From Sphingobacterium wenxiniae (lineage in GTDB: Bacteria > Bacteroidota > Bacteroidia > Sphingobacteriales > Sphingobacteriaceae), in contig NZ_FOZZ01000002.1 in the NCBI RefSeq assembly GCF_900116225.1, forward strand, positions 62,001 to 126,000: a stretch of DNA of 64,000 nucleotides. The letters are read 5' to 3'. Numbering within the stretch: the stretch's first letter is position 1; each line of letters opens with the position of its first letter. Positions 42,291-52,339 of this stretch are shown here, one piece after another. A program made the translations under genes and the position numbers. The notes below the pieces were generated by a model, which had not been told where the DNA came from, did not search any database, and saw only the letters and a program-made list of their open reading frames with translations.

Positions 42291-43763
42291 ATGAAGATGA
42301 GTGTTACAACCATTTATTGTACGACGCTATTGAGCATGGCATCGGCAACAGTTATTTTTACAGGGTGTACGAGGAGTTCTGTGCCCACCCATGTGGAGGA
42401 AGAAGGAAAAGAGAATCTGGGTGAATTAGCTGTGCAGAACCTGCAACGGGCTGTAGATCTCGTAGACCTAACAATTGCGAACTACTTTGACCCTACGACC
42501 TTTGAAATGCGCCGCTTCTACAATCCCTTTACCCAGGTGAAGTCTGATGAACGGGCTTCAGTATGGATGTATACGGCGGGTATTGAAGCCGTTAATGCGG
42601 TCTTATCCGGACTTAACCAGGCTAAGGAAGCCGGGGAAAGTAAACTCTATGACAGCCACTATGAGCGTTATGTCCAGCTATTGGATGATCTCTATGCCAA
42701 TGCAGATTATTACCTCGGTACATTTGAATTGGTCTCTTACACCCAAACCAAAAGCTGGTCGGTATATGCAGTTGACCGCGTAAATCAGAAAGGACAAGCA
42801 AATGTAACAGGCATACTGAACGTTTATGACGATCAGATGTGGCTGATCAGGGAATTGCTGGACTCGTATAAGCTGACAGGTAACAGTGCGTATTTAGAAA
42901 AAGCAGAATACCTGACGGCTTATGTGCTGGATGGTTGGGATGTGACACGTGATGAGAACGGTAAAGAGAACGGCGGCATCCCATGGGGACCGGGATATAC
43001 GACCAAACATGCATGCAGCAACGGGCCGTTAATCAGTCCGTTGGTCTGGTTACATGAACTCTATAAAGGAAAGTCTGACAAGATAGAACATCGCTATATT
43101 GATGAAAATGACCGCAAAACCCGCCGTACGAAAGAAGTGGAGAAGCAACAATATTACCTTGATTACGCGCGTGCGGTCTATGACTGGCAGAAAAGTAAAT
43201 TATTGAATGCTGATGGCGTGTATACTGATATGATGGGTGGATGCGTGCCAAACTGTGATTTGCGCTATGAAGAGGTGGACGGCGTGCGCTATCGTGCAAA
43301 TACACCTTTAACCCAAGCTGTAGGTCAAAATTATACCTATAACAGCGGAACCATGCTATCAGGCGCGGTCGACCTATACCGTGCTACGGTAGAAGAGAAA
43401 TATGCTGCCGATGGACAGCAACTCGCTAAAAACAGCTTCAGGCATTTTGCTGAGTTGGGAAAAGAAGTGCCGCAATATTACAGCTTTGAAACCGAAGGAT
43501 TTAGGAATTGGTTCAACGGTATTTTGATGCGTGCTTATCACGAAGCGGTTACGCTTGACGATCAGGCTGGAAATTACCTGACCGTTTTTCAACGGAACCT
43601 GGACTATGGTTTTGAACGCTTTAACCACAATGGTTTTCTGCCGACCAATTTATTAACCGGATGGGCTGGGGATAAGGAAGGTCAGGGTGTTGAGGGGATG
43701 TTTATGTTTACTTATGCTGCGCAATATGCCATTTTAGGGAAACATCAATTAACATCCCATTGA
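42291..43763 (+). CDS. GH76 family alpha-1,6-mannanase-like lipoprotein
   Basis: 490 residues with a lipoprotein signal (lipobox IFTGC, Cys near residue 26). The (alpha/alpha)6-barrel sequence contains an adjacent Asp pair in VYDDQMW and the family segment YTYNSGTMLSGAVDLY. GH76 enzymes cut alpha-1,6-mannan backbones of yeast walls. As a surface lipoprotein it would produce oligosaccharides for the SusCD pair encoded next. It is the first gene of the cassette's main operon, 68 bases before susC. Assignment of the two Asp as catalytic is by analogy. Confidence 0.85.
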   Translation: MKMSVTTIYCTTLLSMASATVIFTGCTRSSVPTHVEEEGKENLGELAVQNLQRAVDLVDLTIANYFDPTTFEMRRFYNPFTQVKSDERASVWMYTAGIEAVNAVLSGLNQAKEAGESKLYDSHYERYVQLLDDLYANADYYLGTFELVSYTQTKSWSVYAVDRVNQKGQANVTGILNVYDDQMWLIRELLDSYKLTGNSAYLEKAEYLTAYVLDGWDVTRDENGKENGGIPWGPGYTTKHACSNGPLISPLVWLHELYKGKSDKIEHRYIDENDRKTRRTKEVEKQQYYLDYARAVYDWQKSKLLNADGVYTDMMGGCVPNCDLRYEEVDGVRYRANTPLTQAVGQNYTYNSGTMLSGAVDLYRATVEEKYAADGQQLAKNSFRHFAELGKEVPQYYSFETEGFRNWFNGILMRAYHEAVTLDDQAGNYLTVFQRNLDYGFERFNHNGFLPTNLLTGWAGDKEGQGVEGMFMFTYAAQYAILGKHQLTSH

Positions 43764-43831
43764 TAAACATGCGGACAGCAAAAAAAATAGTTAGCTAATA
43801 TCATCAATCTTTTAAGCATAAACTAATCTAT

Positions 43832-46800
43832 ATGAATGTAAATTTAACAACACGAAAACCATTATGCAAAATGGTGTCTATCCTGGTGCTTATACTGCTA
43901 CCGGGATGGCTGTGGGCACAGAATCAAGTGTCAGGCGTGGTTACCGGTTCTTCAGGTTTCCCGATTAGTGGTGTATCGGTCGTCGTTGTCGGATCTTCTC
44001 CGCAGATTGCGACCAGTACGGATGAAGCCGGTCGGTACTCCCTACAAGCACCGACAGGTGCTGTACTTCGGTACACTTTTGTGGGGTATCAGACGCGGGA
44101 GGAACCGGTCGGTACACGTACCCAAATCAATGTTTCCCTGGAAGAGGATGAATCGACTTTGGATGAAGTCGTTGTAGTGGGATACGGTACCCAAAAGAAA
44201 GTAACGCTGACGGGAGCCGTCTCCGGGGTTAAAGGAACGGAAATGCGCGCCACCAAGAATGAAAATCCGCAAAATATGCTTGCCGGGCGTGTGGCCGGTG
44301 TACGTGTATGGCAACGCGGTGCTGAGCCGGGATCCTATCAGGCAAATTTCGATATACGCGGGATGGGTGCGCCATTGGTCATTATTGACGGTGTTCCGCG
44401 GTCTATTCAAGATTTCCAGCGTTTAAACCCTAACGATATTGAGGATGTGTCGGTTCTGAAAGACGCTTCAGCTTCGATTTATGGAGTGCGCTCGGCAAAC
44501 GGGGTGATGCTCGTTACGACACGTAAAGGACGTGAGGGGAAAGTATCCGTAGGCTACAACGGGTCGTTTACAATGCAAAGACCGTCAAACATGCCTTTCC
44601 TGGCTGATGCCTTTGGTGCAATGACGTTGTATAACGAAAGGTCAATGAACAATATTAACGGCGGTAGTCTGATCTATACCGAAAGCGACTTTGAAGCATT
44701 TCGTAACGGTACGCGTCGCTCTTCAGATTGGACGTCACTGATCTTTTCAGAAGTATCGCCACAGACGGCACATGATCTGAGCGTATCGGGCGGTAGTGCC
44801 AAAACCCAGTATTATATCGGTACGGGATATTCCTATCAGGAAGGATTTTTCAAGACCGGCGATCTGAATTATAACAAGATGAACCTGCGTTCGAATATCA
44901 CGACAGAGATTGTCAACGGATTGAAGCTGGATCTTAATCTTGCAGGCATGGCCGATCAGCAGAACAATCCGTACTCCAGCTCGGTGGATATTATCCGGAA
45001 TTACTGGAGGCAAGGAGTGTTGTTTCCTGCCTATGCTGATCCGGAAGGAACTATGCTGAATTATGAAGGTCTGGATTTGGAACAGAATACTGTAGCGATG
45101 ATCGATGCAGATATTTCTGGTTACAGAAAATACAAGAAAAAGACTTTCCAGTCCTCAGCAGCATTGAATTATGACTTTGGAACCTTAATGGAAAGCTTGA
45201 AGGGATTAAGCGCAAGAGCGTTGGTGTCTTATGACTATCGAGCGGATAATAACAGCATTTTCCGGAAAGAATACTTCCAGTATGCGCTTGATCCCGTTAG
45301 TAACAGTTATCTGCAGAAACGCTACGACCTGAGCAGTCCGAACCGTATGCGTCGTGAATTCTATGAAAAGCAGCAGATACTAAGTCAGATTACTTTAAAC
45401 TATGAGCGGTTATTTGCCGAAAAACATCAGCTGAGTATGCTACTGGGTTGGGAAACGCAGAAGAATGATGGCGATAACTTCTACGGGATGAAGAATCTTG
45501 CGTTTGGTTCGGATATTCTACTTTCCGGTGTGGAAGAAGGACGGATGACAGGCATGTCGGGAGGATTAGCCGATTATTACCGCGAAGCGAAACAGGCTGC
45601 ATTGGGGCGTGTGAACTATGACTTCCGGGGGCGTTATATTGCAGAATTTCAATTCCGATACGACGGTTCATCCCGTTTCGCCAAAGGAAACCAATGGGGA
45701 TTTTTCCCTTCGGGTTCAGTCGCATGGCGTATCTCGGAAGAGCCGTTTTTTAAATCTATCAATGCATTAAGCTTTGTTGATCAGTTTAAGGTACGCGCAA
45801 GTTACGGAGTGTTGGGAGATGACCTGTCAAGCGATTGGGATTTCGGTTGGGTAGCAGGCTATGATTATCCATCGACCAGTGGAAATGCAGAAAATGGGTA
45901 TTATAACCAGTATGCTCCGGGCTATGTGTTCGGTGGTCAGTTTATAACAGCCGCTAACCGCAAGGCAATTGCGAATGCACTTATTACCTGGTACAGGGCA
46001 AAAACTTTGAACGTTGGTGTGGATATGGATGCCTGGAACGGCAAATTCGGGTTTACACTCGATTATTTTGATCGTCGTCGTACAGGATTGTTCCAACGTC
46101 GCACAGGGTTATTCCCGACCGTTATCGGCGCAACCGCTCCGATGGAGAATGCAAACAGTGACCAGCACTATGGCTTAGAACTTGAATTGCGTCATCGAAA
46201 CCAGATCGGAGACTTTGGTTACAGCATAAAAACCATTGCCACGATTACACGAAACAAGTACCTTACTGCTGTGCAGAATGGTCCTTATAAAAATTCCTAT
46301 GACCGTTGGCGCAATGATAACCTGAACAACCGCTATCAGGGTATTCAGTTTGGCTATCGTGGAGATGGTCGCTTTATGGACTGGAACGATATTCGGACAT
46401 ATCCGATCTACACCGAACGCGATCAGTTGCCTGGCGATTATAAATATGTTGACTGGAACGGTGACGGGGAAATCAGCGGTCTGGATGAGCATCCTTTTGC
46501 TTTCGATCAGACGCCTTGGTTGAACTTTAGTGCGAATCTGCAGGCGAATTATAAGAATGTTGACCTTTCGATGTTGTTCCAAGGGTCGGCATTGGGTTCT
46601 ATGGAATATAAAGAGCCTTTGTATTCTATTTGGGGAACTAACGGAGGCGGTACGTTGACGCAATACCTGGATCGTTGGCATCCAGTAGACCCAACAGCTG
46701 ATCCTTATGATCCAAGTATAGCATGGGTGCAAGGGCATTATGGCTTTACGGGACGCTACCCTAGAGGTAATTCCGATTTCAACAGGGTAAGCACAGCTTA

Positions 46801-47008
46801 TCTGCGCCTGAAAAGCTTAGAGCTGGGATATACTTTGCCGACATTCCAAAGGCGTCCGAATATGCGTCTGCGGGTGTTCGCTAATGCCTATAACCTGCTG
46901 ACTTTCACAGCGGTGAAGTTTGTCGATCCGGAGCATCCGGATGATGACCTGGGTCGGATGTATCCATTGAATAAAACGTATACCATGGGCGTTTCCATGA
47001 CTTTTTAA
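43832..47008 (+). CDS. SusC/RagA family TonB-dependent outer-membrane transporter
   Basis: 1058 residues: signal peptide (1-29), CarboxypepD_reg domain (about 32-107), the SusC hallmark LDEVVVVGYGTQKKVTLTGA (about 110-130), plug domain (about 120-235; YGVRSANGVMLVTTRKG) and a C-terminal 22-strand barrel ending in F. It imports glycan fragments, with the SusD homolog as a lid, energised by TonB. The GH76 lipoprotein upstream and SusD 21 bases downstream define the PUL core. The substrate is inferred to be alpha-mannan from GH76/GH92. Confidence 0.95.
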   Translation: MNVNLTTRKPLCKMVSILVLILLPGWLWAQNQVSGVVTGSSGFPISGVSVVVVGSSPQIATSTDEAGRYSLQAPTGAVLRYTFVGYQTREEPVGTRTQINVSLEEDESTLDEVVVVGYGTQKKVTLTGAVSGVKGTEMRATKNENPQNMLAGRVAGVRVWQRGAEPGSYQANFDIRGMGAPLVIIDGVPRSIQDFQRLNPNDIEDVSVLKDASASIYGVRSANGVMLVTTRKGREGKVSVGYNGSFTMQRPSNMPFLADAFGAMTLYNERSMNNINGGSLIYTESDFEAFRNGTRRSSDWTSLIFSEVSPQTAHDLSVSGGSAKTQYYIGTGYSYQEGFFKTGDLNYNKMNLRSNITTEIVNGLKLDLNLAGMADQQNNPYSSSVDIIRNYWRQGVLFPAYADPEGTMLNYEGLDLEQNTVAMIDADISGYRKYKKKTFQSSAALNYDFGTLMESLKGLSARALVSYDYRADNNSIFRKEYFQYALDPVSNSYLQKRYDLSSPNRMRREFYEKQQILSQITLNYERLFAEKHQLSMLLGWETQKNDGDNFYGMKNLAFGSDILLSGVEEGRMTGMSGGLADYYREAKQAALGRVNYDFRGRYIAEFQFRYDGSSRFAKGNQWGFFPSGSVAWRISEEPFFKSINALSFVDQFKVRASYGVLGDDLSSDWDFGWVAGYDYPSTSGNAENGYYNQYAPGYVFGGQFITAANRKAIANALITWYRAKTLNVGVDMDAWNGKFGFTLDYFDRRRTGLFQRRTGLFPTVIGATAPMENANSDQHYGLELELRHRNQIGDFGYSIKTIATITRNKYLTAVQNGPYKNSYDRWRNDNLNNRYQGIQFGYRGDGRFMDWNDIRTYPIYTERDQLPGDYKYVDWNGDGEISGLDEHPFAFDQTPWLNFSANLQANYKNVDLSMLFQGSALGSMEYKEPLYSIWGTNGGGTLTQYLDRWHPVDPTADPYDPSIAWVQGHYGFTGRYPRGNSDFNRVSTAYLRLKSLELGYTLPTFQRRPNMRLRVFANAYNLLTFTAVKFVDPEHPDDDLGRMYPLNKTYTMGVSMTF

Positions 47009-47029
47009 CGTGATGTAGAGAAAAGAAAA

Positions 47030-49096
47030 ATGAACATGAAAAGATTATTATTCATATTGGCGATCGCTGCAAGCGGCAGCTTGAATTCCTGTGTAGACAT
47101 GGATATAACGCCAAAAAATATTGTTACCGATAATGAATTGCTCAATACACCGGCAGGAATGGATATTTATATGTCCCGAATGTACAGCCTGATGCCTTTC
47201 GAAGATTTTAAGTATACAGCGCAATGGGGTTTTGAAAGCAACGGCTGGCTAAATTCTACAGGTATTGAGGGAACAGGCGAAGCTGTCAACCGGGAGGGAC
47301 TTTCTGCTTCTTTTACCGGGGAACGCACATCTTATTGGAGCAAGGGTTTTGTACTGATTCGCGATGCGAACCACCTGATAGAGACATTACCGGCTTTTAG
47401 GGAGAATTTCAGTGAAGAGCTGTACAATCATTACCTCGGGGAAGCGTATTATGTCCGCGCAATGACGTTCTATACGATGGCGAAGCGATTCGGGGGGATT
47501 CCATTGGTGACTAAAGTTATCCAATACCCATCCAGTGAGGATGAAATGGAAGTGCCGCGGGCGAGTGAAGAAGAAACCTGGGATCAGATACTTGCTGATT
47601 TTGATCAGGCTATCGAATTGTTGATGCCGCAGGAGATTAAAGAAGGTTATGCCAATAAGTATGTCGCGTTGGCCTTTAAATCCGAAGCCATGCTTTATGC
47701 AGGTAGTGTAGCCAAATACAATCAGGATGTATCGGGACGTTTGACCGGAATAGGACGTAAGACAGGCGTAAGAGTAATCGGTTTTGATGAAGCGAGCTGG
47801 AGGACGGCCTCTGTCCGTTATTTTACAGAAGCTTATCAGGCTGCACGGACGATCATGCAGGATGGGAAATATTCCCTTTACAAGAAACGTTGGATAGCGG
47901 GAGATACTGAGGCGCAATACCAGAATATGGTGGAGATGTTTTCAGATTTAAGCAGCCCGGAAAATATCTATGTAAAGGAATATATATTCCCGACAGCAAC
48001 GCATTCTTTCGATGCATATAACATGCCATTTAGTTTCCGTTCACCATTATCGGCAGGAACCTGCCCGACATTGGATTTCGTAGAGCTGTTCGACGGTTTT
48101 GACCGTTATCCGGATGGCAGTATCCGTGTGACGAATGGCGACCAAAATGCATCGGGCGAGTACCTGATGTTTGATAGTCCGCTTGATTTTTTCAAAGATG
48201 CTGAACCACGTCTACGTGCTTATGTAATCTTCCCGTTCGATCAGTTCAGAAACAAACAGATCGAAGTACGCGGTGGCGTATATACCGGAGATGCGCCGAT
48301 CAAGCCTTTCTTTTCGAGCTATGCGTATAACAATGCGGATACACGTTATCAAAACCTGTCTATCTATAATGGTTCCTCCAAATCGCTGTACTTAAGTCCG
48401 CGTGAAGGGGGAAGTCAGGAACTTGTGGACTATAATGGGCAACAGATGACGGCGGCAGGTCAGGAAGGGCCTTTCTTTGACAATGGTGAAGCTACCGTAA
48501 CAGGGCTTTATCTGCGCAAATGGCTACAGACCAATCCGAGTGCTGAACTCGGTGAAGGAAAATCTGCACAGCCTTTTATCCTGATGCGTTATGCTGATGT
48601 ACTGCTCAATGCTGCCGAAGCTGCTATAGAATTGGAGCTGGTTGGCGCGAGCTCACCTGACGGCAGTAGCCTTTTACAAGTCGCTACTGATGCAATAAAT
48701 GCGATCCGTGAAAGAGCGGGGGCGGTAATGTTGCAGGGAACACTTACGGGAGATGTCAACGGGCGCAATATTGTGCGTAAAGAGCGCCGCAAGGAACTGG
48801 CTTTTGAGCATAAATCCAAATGGGACATCCGCCGTTGGCGCGTAGCACACTACGAAGGAAGAGATGGTTTCTGGGGCGAGTCAAGGGATAAGAATAAGTT
48901 CAGCAACAACGAAAATTTTCGTTTCCGCGGGCTTTATCCATTCTTCTCAACCAAAACCGGGAAATACTTTTTTGATGCCCGTTTCCAATGGATAGCCTCT
49001 AAAACATTTGGGTACAGACCGTTGGATTATTATTTTGAGGTTCCAAGTGGCGAAGTGGCCAAAAGTAGTGTTATTGATCAACAACCGAATAGATAA
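47030..49096 (+). CDS. SusD/RagB family glycan-binding lipoprotein
   Basis: 688 residues, lipoprotein signal (lipobox SLNSC, about residue 21). SusD-like N-terminal domain (GEAYYVRAMTFYTMAKRFGG is the usual TPR-like motif) and a RagB/SusD C-terminal domain (about 330-688; RYADVLLNAAEAAIEL and ERRKELAFEHKSKWDIRRW). It caps the SusC barrel and binds the glycan. It is longer than the typical 500-600 residues because of insertions in the middle. It lies between susC and the DUF3823 gene in the operon. Confidence 0.94.
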   Translation: MNMKRLLFILAIAASGSLNSCVDMDITPKNIVTDNELLNTPAGMDIYMSRMYSLMPFEDFKYTAQWGFESNGWLNSTGIEGTGEAVNREGLSASFTGERTSYWSKGFVLIRDANHLIETLPAFRENFSEELYNHYLGEAYYVRAMTFYTMAKRFGGIPLVTKVIQYPSSEDEMEVPRASEEETWDQILADFDQAIELLMPQEIKEGYANKYVALAFKSEAMLYAGSVAKYNQDVSGRLTGIGRKTGVRVIGFDEASWRTASVRYFTEAYQAARTIMQDGKYSLYKKRWIAGDTEAQYQNMVEMFSDLSSPENIYVKEYIFPTATHSFDAYNMPFSFRSPLSAGTCPTLDFVELFDGFDRYPDGSIRVTNGDQNASGEYLMFDSPLDFFKDAEPRLRAYVIFPFDQFRNKQIEVRGGVYTGDAPIKPFFSSYAYNNADTRYQNLSIYNGSSKSLYLSPREGGSQELVDYNGQQMTAAGQEGPFFDNGEATVTGLYLRKWLQTNPSAELGEGKSAQPFILMRYADVLLNAAEAAIELELVGASSPDGSSLLQVATDAINAIRERAGAVMLQGTLTGDVNGRNIVRKERRKELAFEHKSKWDIRRWRVAHYEGRDGFWGESRDKNKFSNNENFRFRGLYPFFSTKTGKYFFDARFQWIASKTFGYRPLDYYFEVPSGEVAKSSVIDQQPNR

Positions 49097-49116
49097 GGAT
49101 TTTAGAATTGATAAAT

Positions 49117-49932
49117 ATGAAAAAGATAATAAAAGGCGGACTGTTGTGCATGTTAGCACTGGTGAGTTCATGCAGCCTGTTTGAAGCGGATAGTTACGAT
49201 GCGCCGGATGTGACATTAGTAGGTTCGGTCGTAGATGTATTAACCGGAAAACCGGTATTAACCGATCAGGGATCGGAAGGAATACGGGTCCGGTTGACAG
49301 AGCTAAGTTGGGGAGATAATGTAGAGCATAACCCTGATTTTTACTGTATGCCTGACGGCACCTTCCAGAATACCAAACTTTTTAAAGGGAATTATCATAT
49401 TACTGTTGATGGCCCGTTTGTTCCTTTGCTACGCAGGGATCCCGATGGAAAGGAGTTAGCAGATGAAAGTATAGTGATGAATCTGGAAACCAGCCATCAG
49501 GTGAAATTTGAAGTGCAGCCATTTCTGCATGTGGAATGGGTAGGAGAGCCTACCGTGCAAAACGGCAAGATTACAGCAAAGGTGAAAGTAACCAGAGGAG
49601 TGAGTCCGGAAGATTTCAAAGCAAAGGTTGAGCCTATGGGGAATTACAACGACGATTTCCTGAACATGACCGATATTCAGTTTTTTGTGAGCTATTCCTC
49701 GAGTGTGGGGTATCGTGCACGTGATGAGCGTTGGTCAAGTCGTCTGGATTACTCCGGTAATTCTTTTGAGGACTTATTCGGTCAGACGATAACGATTGAA
49801 TCCAATGGTGAAATTCCTGCAGGGCGTACGGTGTTTGTTCGTGCTGCTGCGCGCATCAACTACAATACACCGGTCGGTAGCGGTACAAGGCGTTGGAATT
49901 ACAATGAGGCAAAAGAGATCCTGGTGAATTAA
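49117..49932 (+). CDS. DUF3823 domain lipoprotein
   Basis: 271 residues from the ATG at 49117 (MKKIIKGG); a TTG three codons earlier is less likely. Lipoprotein signal (lipobox LVSSC). DUF3823 proteins have two beta domains and are found next to SusD, so this is likely an extra surface glycan-binding protein. It starts 20 bases after susD. The downstream gap contains a hairpin that may lower expression of the distal genes. Confidence 0.85.
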   Translation: MKKIIKGGLLCMLALVSSCSLFEADSYDAPDVTLVGSVVDVLTGKPVLTDQGSEGIRVRLTELSWGDNVEHNPDFYCMPDGTFQNTKLFKGNYHITVDGPFVPLLRRDPDGKELADESIVMNLETSHQVKFEVQPFLHVEWVGEPTVQNGKITAKVKVTRGVSPEDFKAKVEPMGNYNDDFLNMTDIQFFVSYSSSVGYRARDERWSSRLDYSGNSFEDLFGQTITIESNGEIPAGRTVFVRAAARINYNTPVGSGTRRWNYNEAKEILVN

Positions 49933-49954
49933 TACGGGGATATTAACTTGATTT

Positions 49955-49993
49955 CCTCCTGTCACATGGAATTAATAGACGTGTGGCAGGAGG
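49955..49993 (+). promoter_or_regulatory. Intercistronic hairpin after the DUF3823 gene
   Basis: CCTCCTGTCACA (49955-49966) pairs with TGTGGCAGGAGG (49982-49993) with one G-T pair, and is followed only by a weak T stretch. It could stabilise the upstream message or partly terminate before the TIM-barrel-like gene. Confidence 0.45.
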
Positions 49994-50071
49994 AGATTTT
50001 CAAGGATGCGGGGTTATGATTTGAATTCGCATACATCAGTAAAACGGATTAAATAATTAACGAATTATAAA

Positions 50072-52255
50072 ATGATAAATTGGAAAGTACTTATAGGCAC
50101 GTTTGGCTTGCTGGCACTCAGCGGATCCCTTGCTGCACAGAAAAAAACAGATCAGGTCAAAACCACCTTTCAAACTTCGCGCGAATGGTGTCCTACTATT
50201 GACAATCGCGCCGATGCGGTGATGATATATGGCGTAGGTGGCAATCCTTCAGACAAACATAAAAGGGTTCCCTTTGCAGAACGTATAAAATCCTGGAAAG
50301 ATAGAGGATATACTATTCATTTCATGACCGGGATTGCCTGGGGTGAATATCAGGACTATTTTACGGGGCAGTGGGATGGCGAGTGGCATCTGGATGAAGG
50401 GCAGGTTACGCAAAAACAGGACACCATCTGGCATGGATATATGGTGCCTTATATCGTTCCGACAGATAATTTTCTCAAATACCTAAAAGAAAAACACGTT
50501 AAACCTGTCATCGACGCGGGTATCGATGCTATCTTCATGGAAGAACCGGAGTTCTGGGCGCGGGCAGGATATAGTGAATCGTTCAAGCGCGAATGGAAAA
50601 AATACTACGGATTCGACTGGCGGCCTCAACACGAATCCCCGGAAAACACTTACCTCTCCAATAAGCTCAAGTACCACTTGTATTACAAAGCGCTGAATGA
50701 AGTGTTCACGTTTGCCAAGGAATATGGAAAATCAAAAGGGATGGACGTAAAGTGCTATGTTCCTACACACTCTCTGGTGAATTATGCACAGTGGATGATT
50801 GTTTCTCCGGAAGCCAGTCTGGCATCGTTGCCTGTGGTGGACGGATATATCGCCCAAGTGTGGACAGGTACATCCCGTGAACCGAATTTCTTTAACGGAA
50901 AGGAGAAAGAACGGGTGTTTGAGACGGCTTATTTAGAATACGGTTCAATGGAATCGATGACGGAACCTACGGGGAGAAAGATGTTTTTCCTGACTGACCC
51001 GATTGAAGATCGCGCCAAGGATTGGGTAGATTATAAAGTCAACTATCAGGCAACTTTTGTTGCTCAGCTGCTTTACCCGAATATCGCAGATTACGAGATC
51101 ATGCCCTGGCCAGAGCGTATCTATGAAGGGTTGTACCGTACGAATCCAAATAGTGATCAGAAAGAACGTATCCCAAGACATTATTCTACACAGATGCAGG
51201 TCATGGTGAATTCGCTGAACCAAATGCCGCTAAGCAAGAATAAGCTATCGGGCAGCGAAGGTATTTCAGTACTGATGGCAAACTCTTTAATGTTTCAACG
51301 TTTTCCGATACATGCAGGGTACGATGATCCGCAATTAGCAAATTTCTATGGCTTGGCACTTCCTTTTCTTAAACGTGGTGTGCCTGTAAAGACGGTGCAT
51401 ATCGAAAATATCGGCTATAAGGAAGCTTTACGGCATACCAAAGTATTATTGATGACTTATGCTAATATGAAGCCTTTGGATCCGATTGCACATGAGCAAT
51501 TGGCGGAATGGGTAAAAGCCGGAGGACAACTTGTTTACAGTGGAACCGACAAAGATCCTTTTCAGCGTGTACAAGAGTGGTGGAATACGGGAGGCAATCA
51601 ATACCAAACGCCTGCAGATCACCTTTTTGAAAAGATGAATATCCAACCAGGTGCGGTTGAAGGTATTTATACTTATGGAAAGGGCACTATACAGATTATC
51701 CGTACAGACCCTAAGGATTATGCGATCAAGGCTAATAACAGCAAATCGCTGATCGATGCGGTCCAGGAACGGTATAAAGCTTCGGGAAGCGGCACATTAG
51801 CCTTTAAAAACCATTTTCATTTACAACGTGGTCCTTTTGAATTGGTTGCCGTAATGGATGAAAGTGTCAGTGCGGAGAGTTATACCATTCAGGGGACACT
51901 GATTGATCTTTTTGATCCCAATCTGCCGGTGGACAGTACGCGGGCTGTTGACCCCGGCGAGCAAGGTTATTTTCTGAATATAGATTTGATCAAAAACAAG
52001 AAACAACCACAGGTTTTAGCGACAGCCAGCCGTGTTTATGACGAACAGATAGGTAAAAACAACTATTCCTACATCGCCAAGAGCCCTATAGAAACCACGA
52101 ATATCGCCAGGGTGCTTCTACCTAAAACACCACAGAGTGTTAAAGTTAATGGTGAAGAGGTATTTGCAGCAGCAAACTGGGATACAAAATCTAAAACTTA
52201 CCTTCTTGGATTTGAAAATGATCCTGAAGGAGTTCGTGTTGAATTTGTATGGTAG
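50072..52255 (+). CDS. Secreted TIM-barrel-like putative glycoside hydrolase, family not recognised
   Basis: 727 residues, signal peptide (1-22, ends SLAAQ). The first half reads like a (beta/alpha)8 barrel: VMIYGVGGNP, then YTIHFMTGIAWGEYQDYF, IDAGIDAIFMEEPEFWARAGY with acidic residues on a strand end, and KCYVPTHSLVNYAQW. The second half (about 400-560) resembles a Rossmann/glutamine-amidotransferase-like domain as in GH42-type enzymes (VLLMTYANMKPLDPIAHEQLAEWVKAGGQLVYSG), then a beta C-terminal domain. I cannot assign a CAZy family. The position in a GH76/SusCD operon suggests action on mannan side chains or linked sugars. Confidence 0.65.
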   Translation: MINWKVLIGTFGLLALSGSLAAQKKTDQVKTTFQTSREWCPTIDNRADAVMIYGVGGNPSDKHKRVPFAERIKSWKDRGYTIHFMTGIAWGEYQDYFTGQWDGEWHLDEGQVTQKQDTIWHGYMVPYIVPTDNFLKYLKEKHVKPVIDAGIDAIFMEEPEFWARAGYSESFKREWKKYYGFDWRPQHESPENTYLSNKLKYHLYYKALNEVFTFAKEYGKSKGMDVKCYVPTHSLVNYAQWMIVSPEASLASLPVVDGYIAQVWTGTSREPNFFNGKEKERVFETAYLEYGSMESMTEPTGRKMFFLTDPIEDRAKDWVDYKVNYQATFVAQLLYPNIADYEIMPWPERIYEGLYRTNPNSDQKERIPRHYSTQMQVMVNSLNQMPLSKNKLSGSEGISVLMANSLMFQRFPIHAGYDDPQLANFYGLALPFLKRGVPVKTVHIENIGYKEALRHTKVLLMTYANMKPLDPIAHEQLAEWVKAGGQLVYSGTDKDPFQRVQEWWNTGGNQYQTPADHLFEKMNIQPGAVEGIYTYGKGTIQIIRTDPKDYAIKANNSKSLIDAVQERYKASGSGTLAFKNHFHLQRGPFELVAVMDESVSAESYTIQGTLIDLFDPNLPVDSTRAVDPGEQGYFLNIDLIKNKKQPQVLATASRVYDEQIGKNNYSYIAKSPIETTNIARVLLPKTPQSVKVNGEEVFAAANWDTKSKTYLLGFENDPEGVRVEFVW

Positions 52256-52339
52256 GATGAATTAAATAACTATTTAGGATGCGGGTATCGTTGGCTATGT
52301 CGTAGTAAACGATTGCGTATATTGAAAACACAAAATTTT

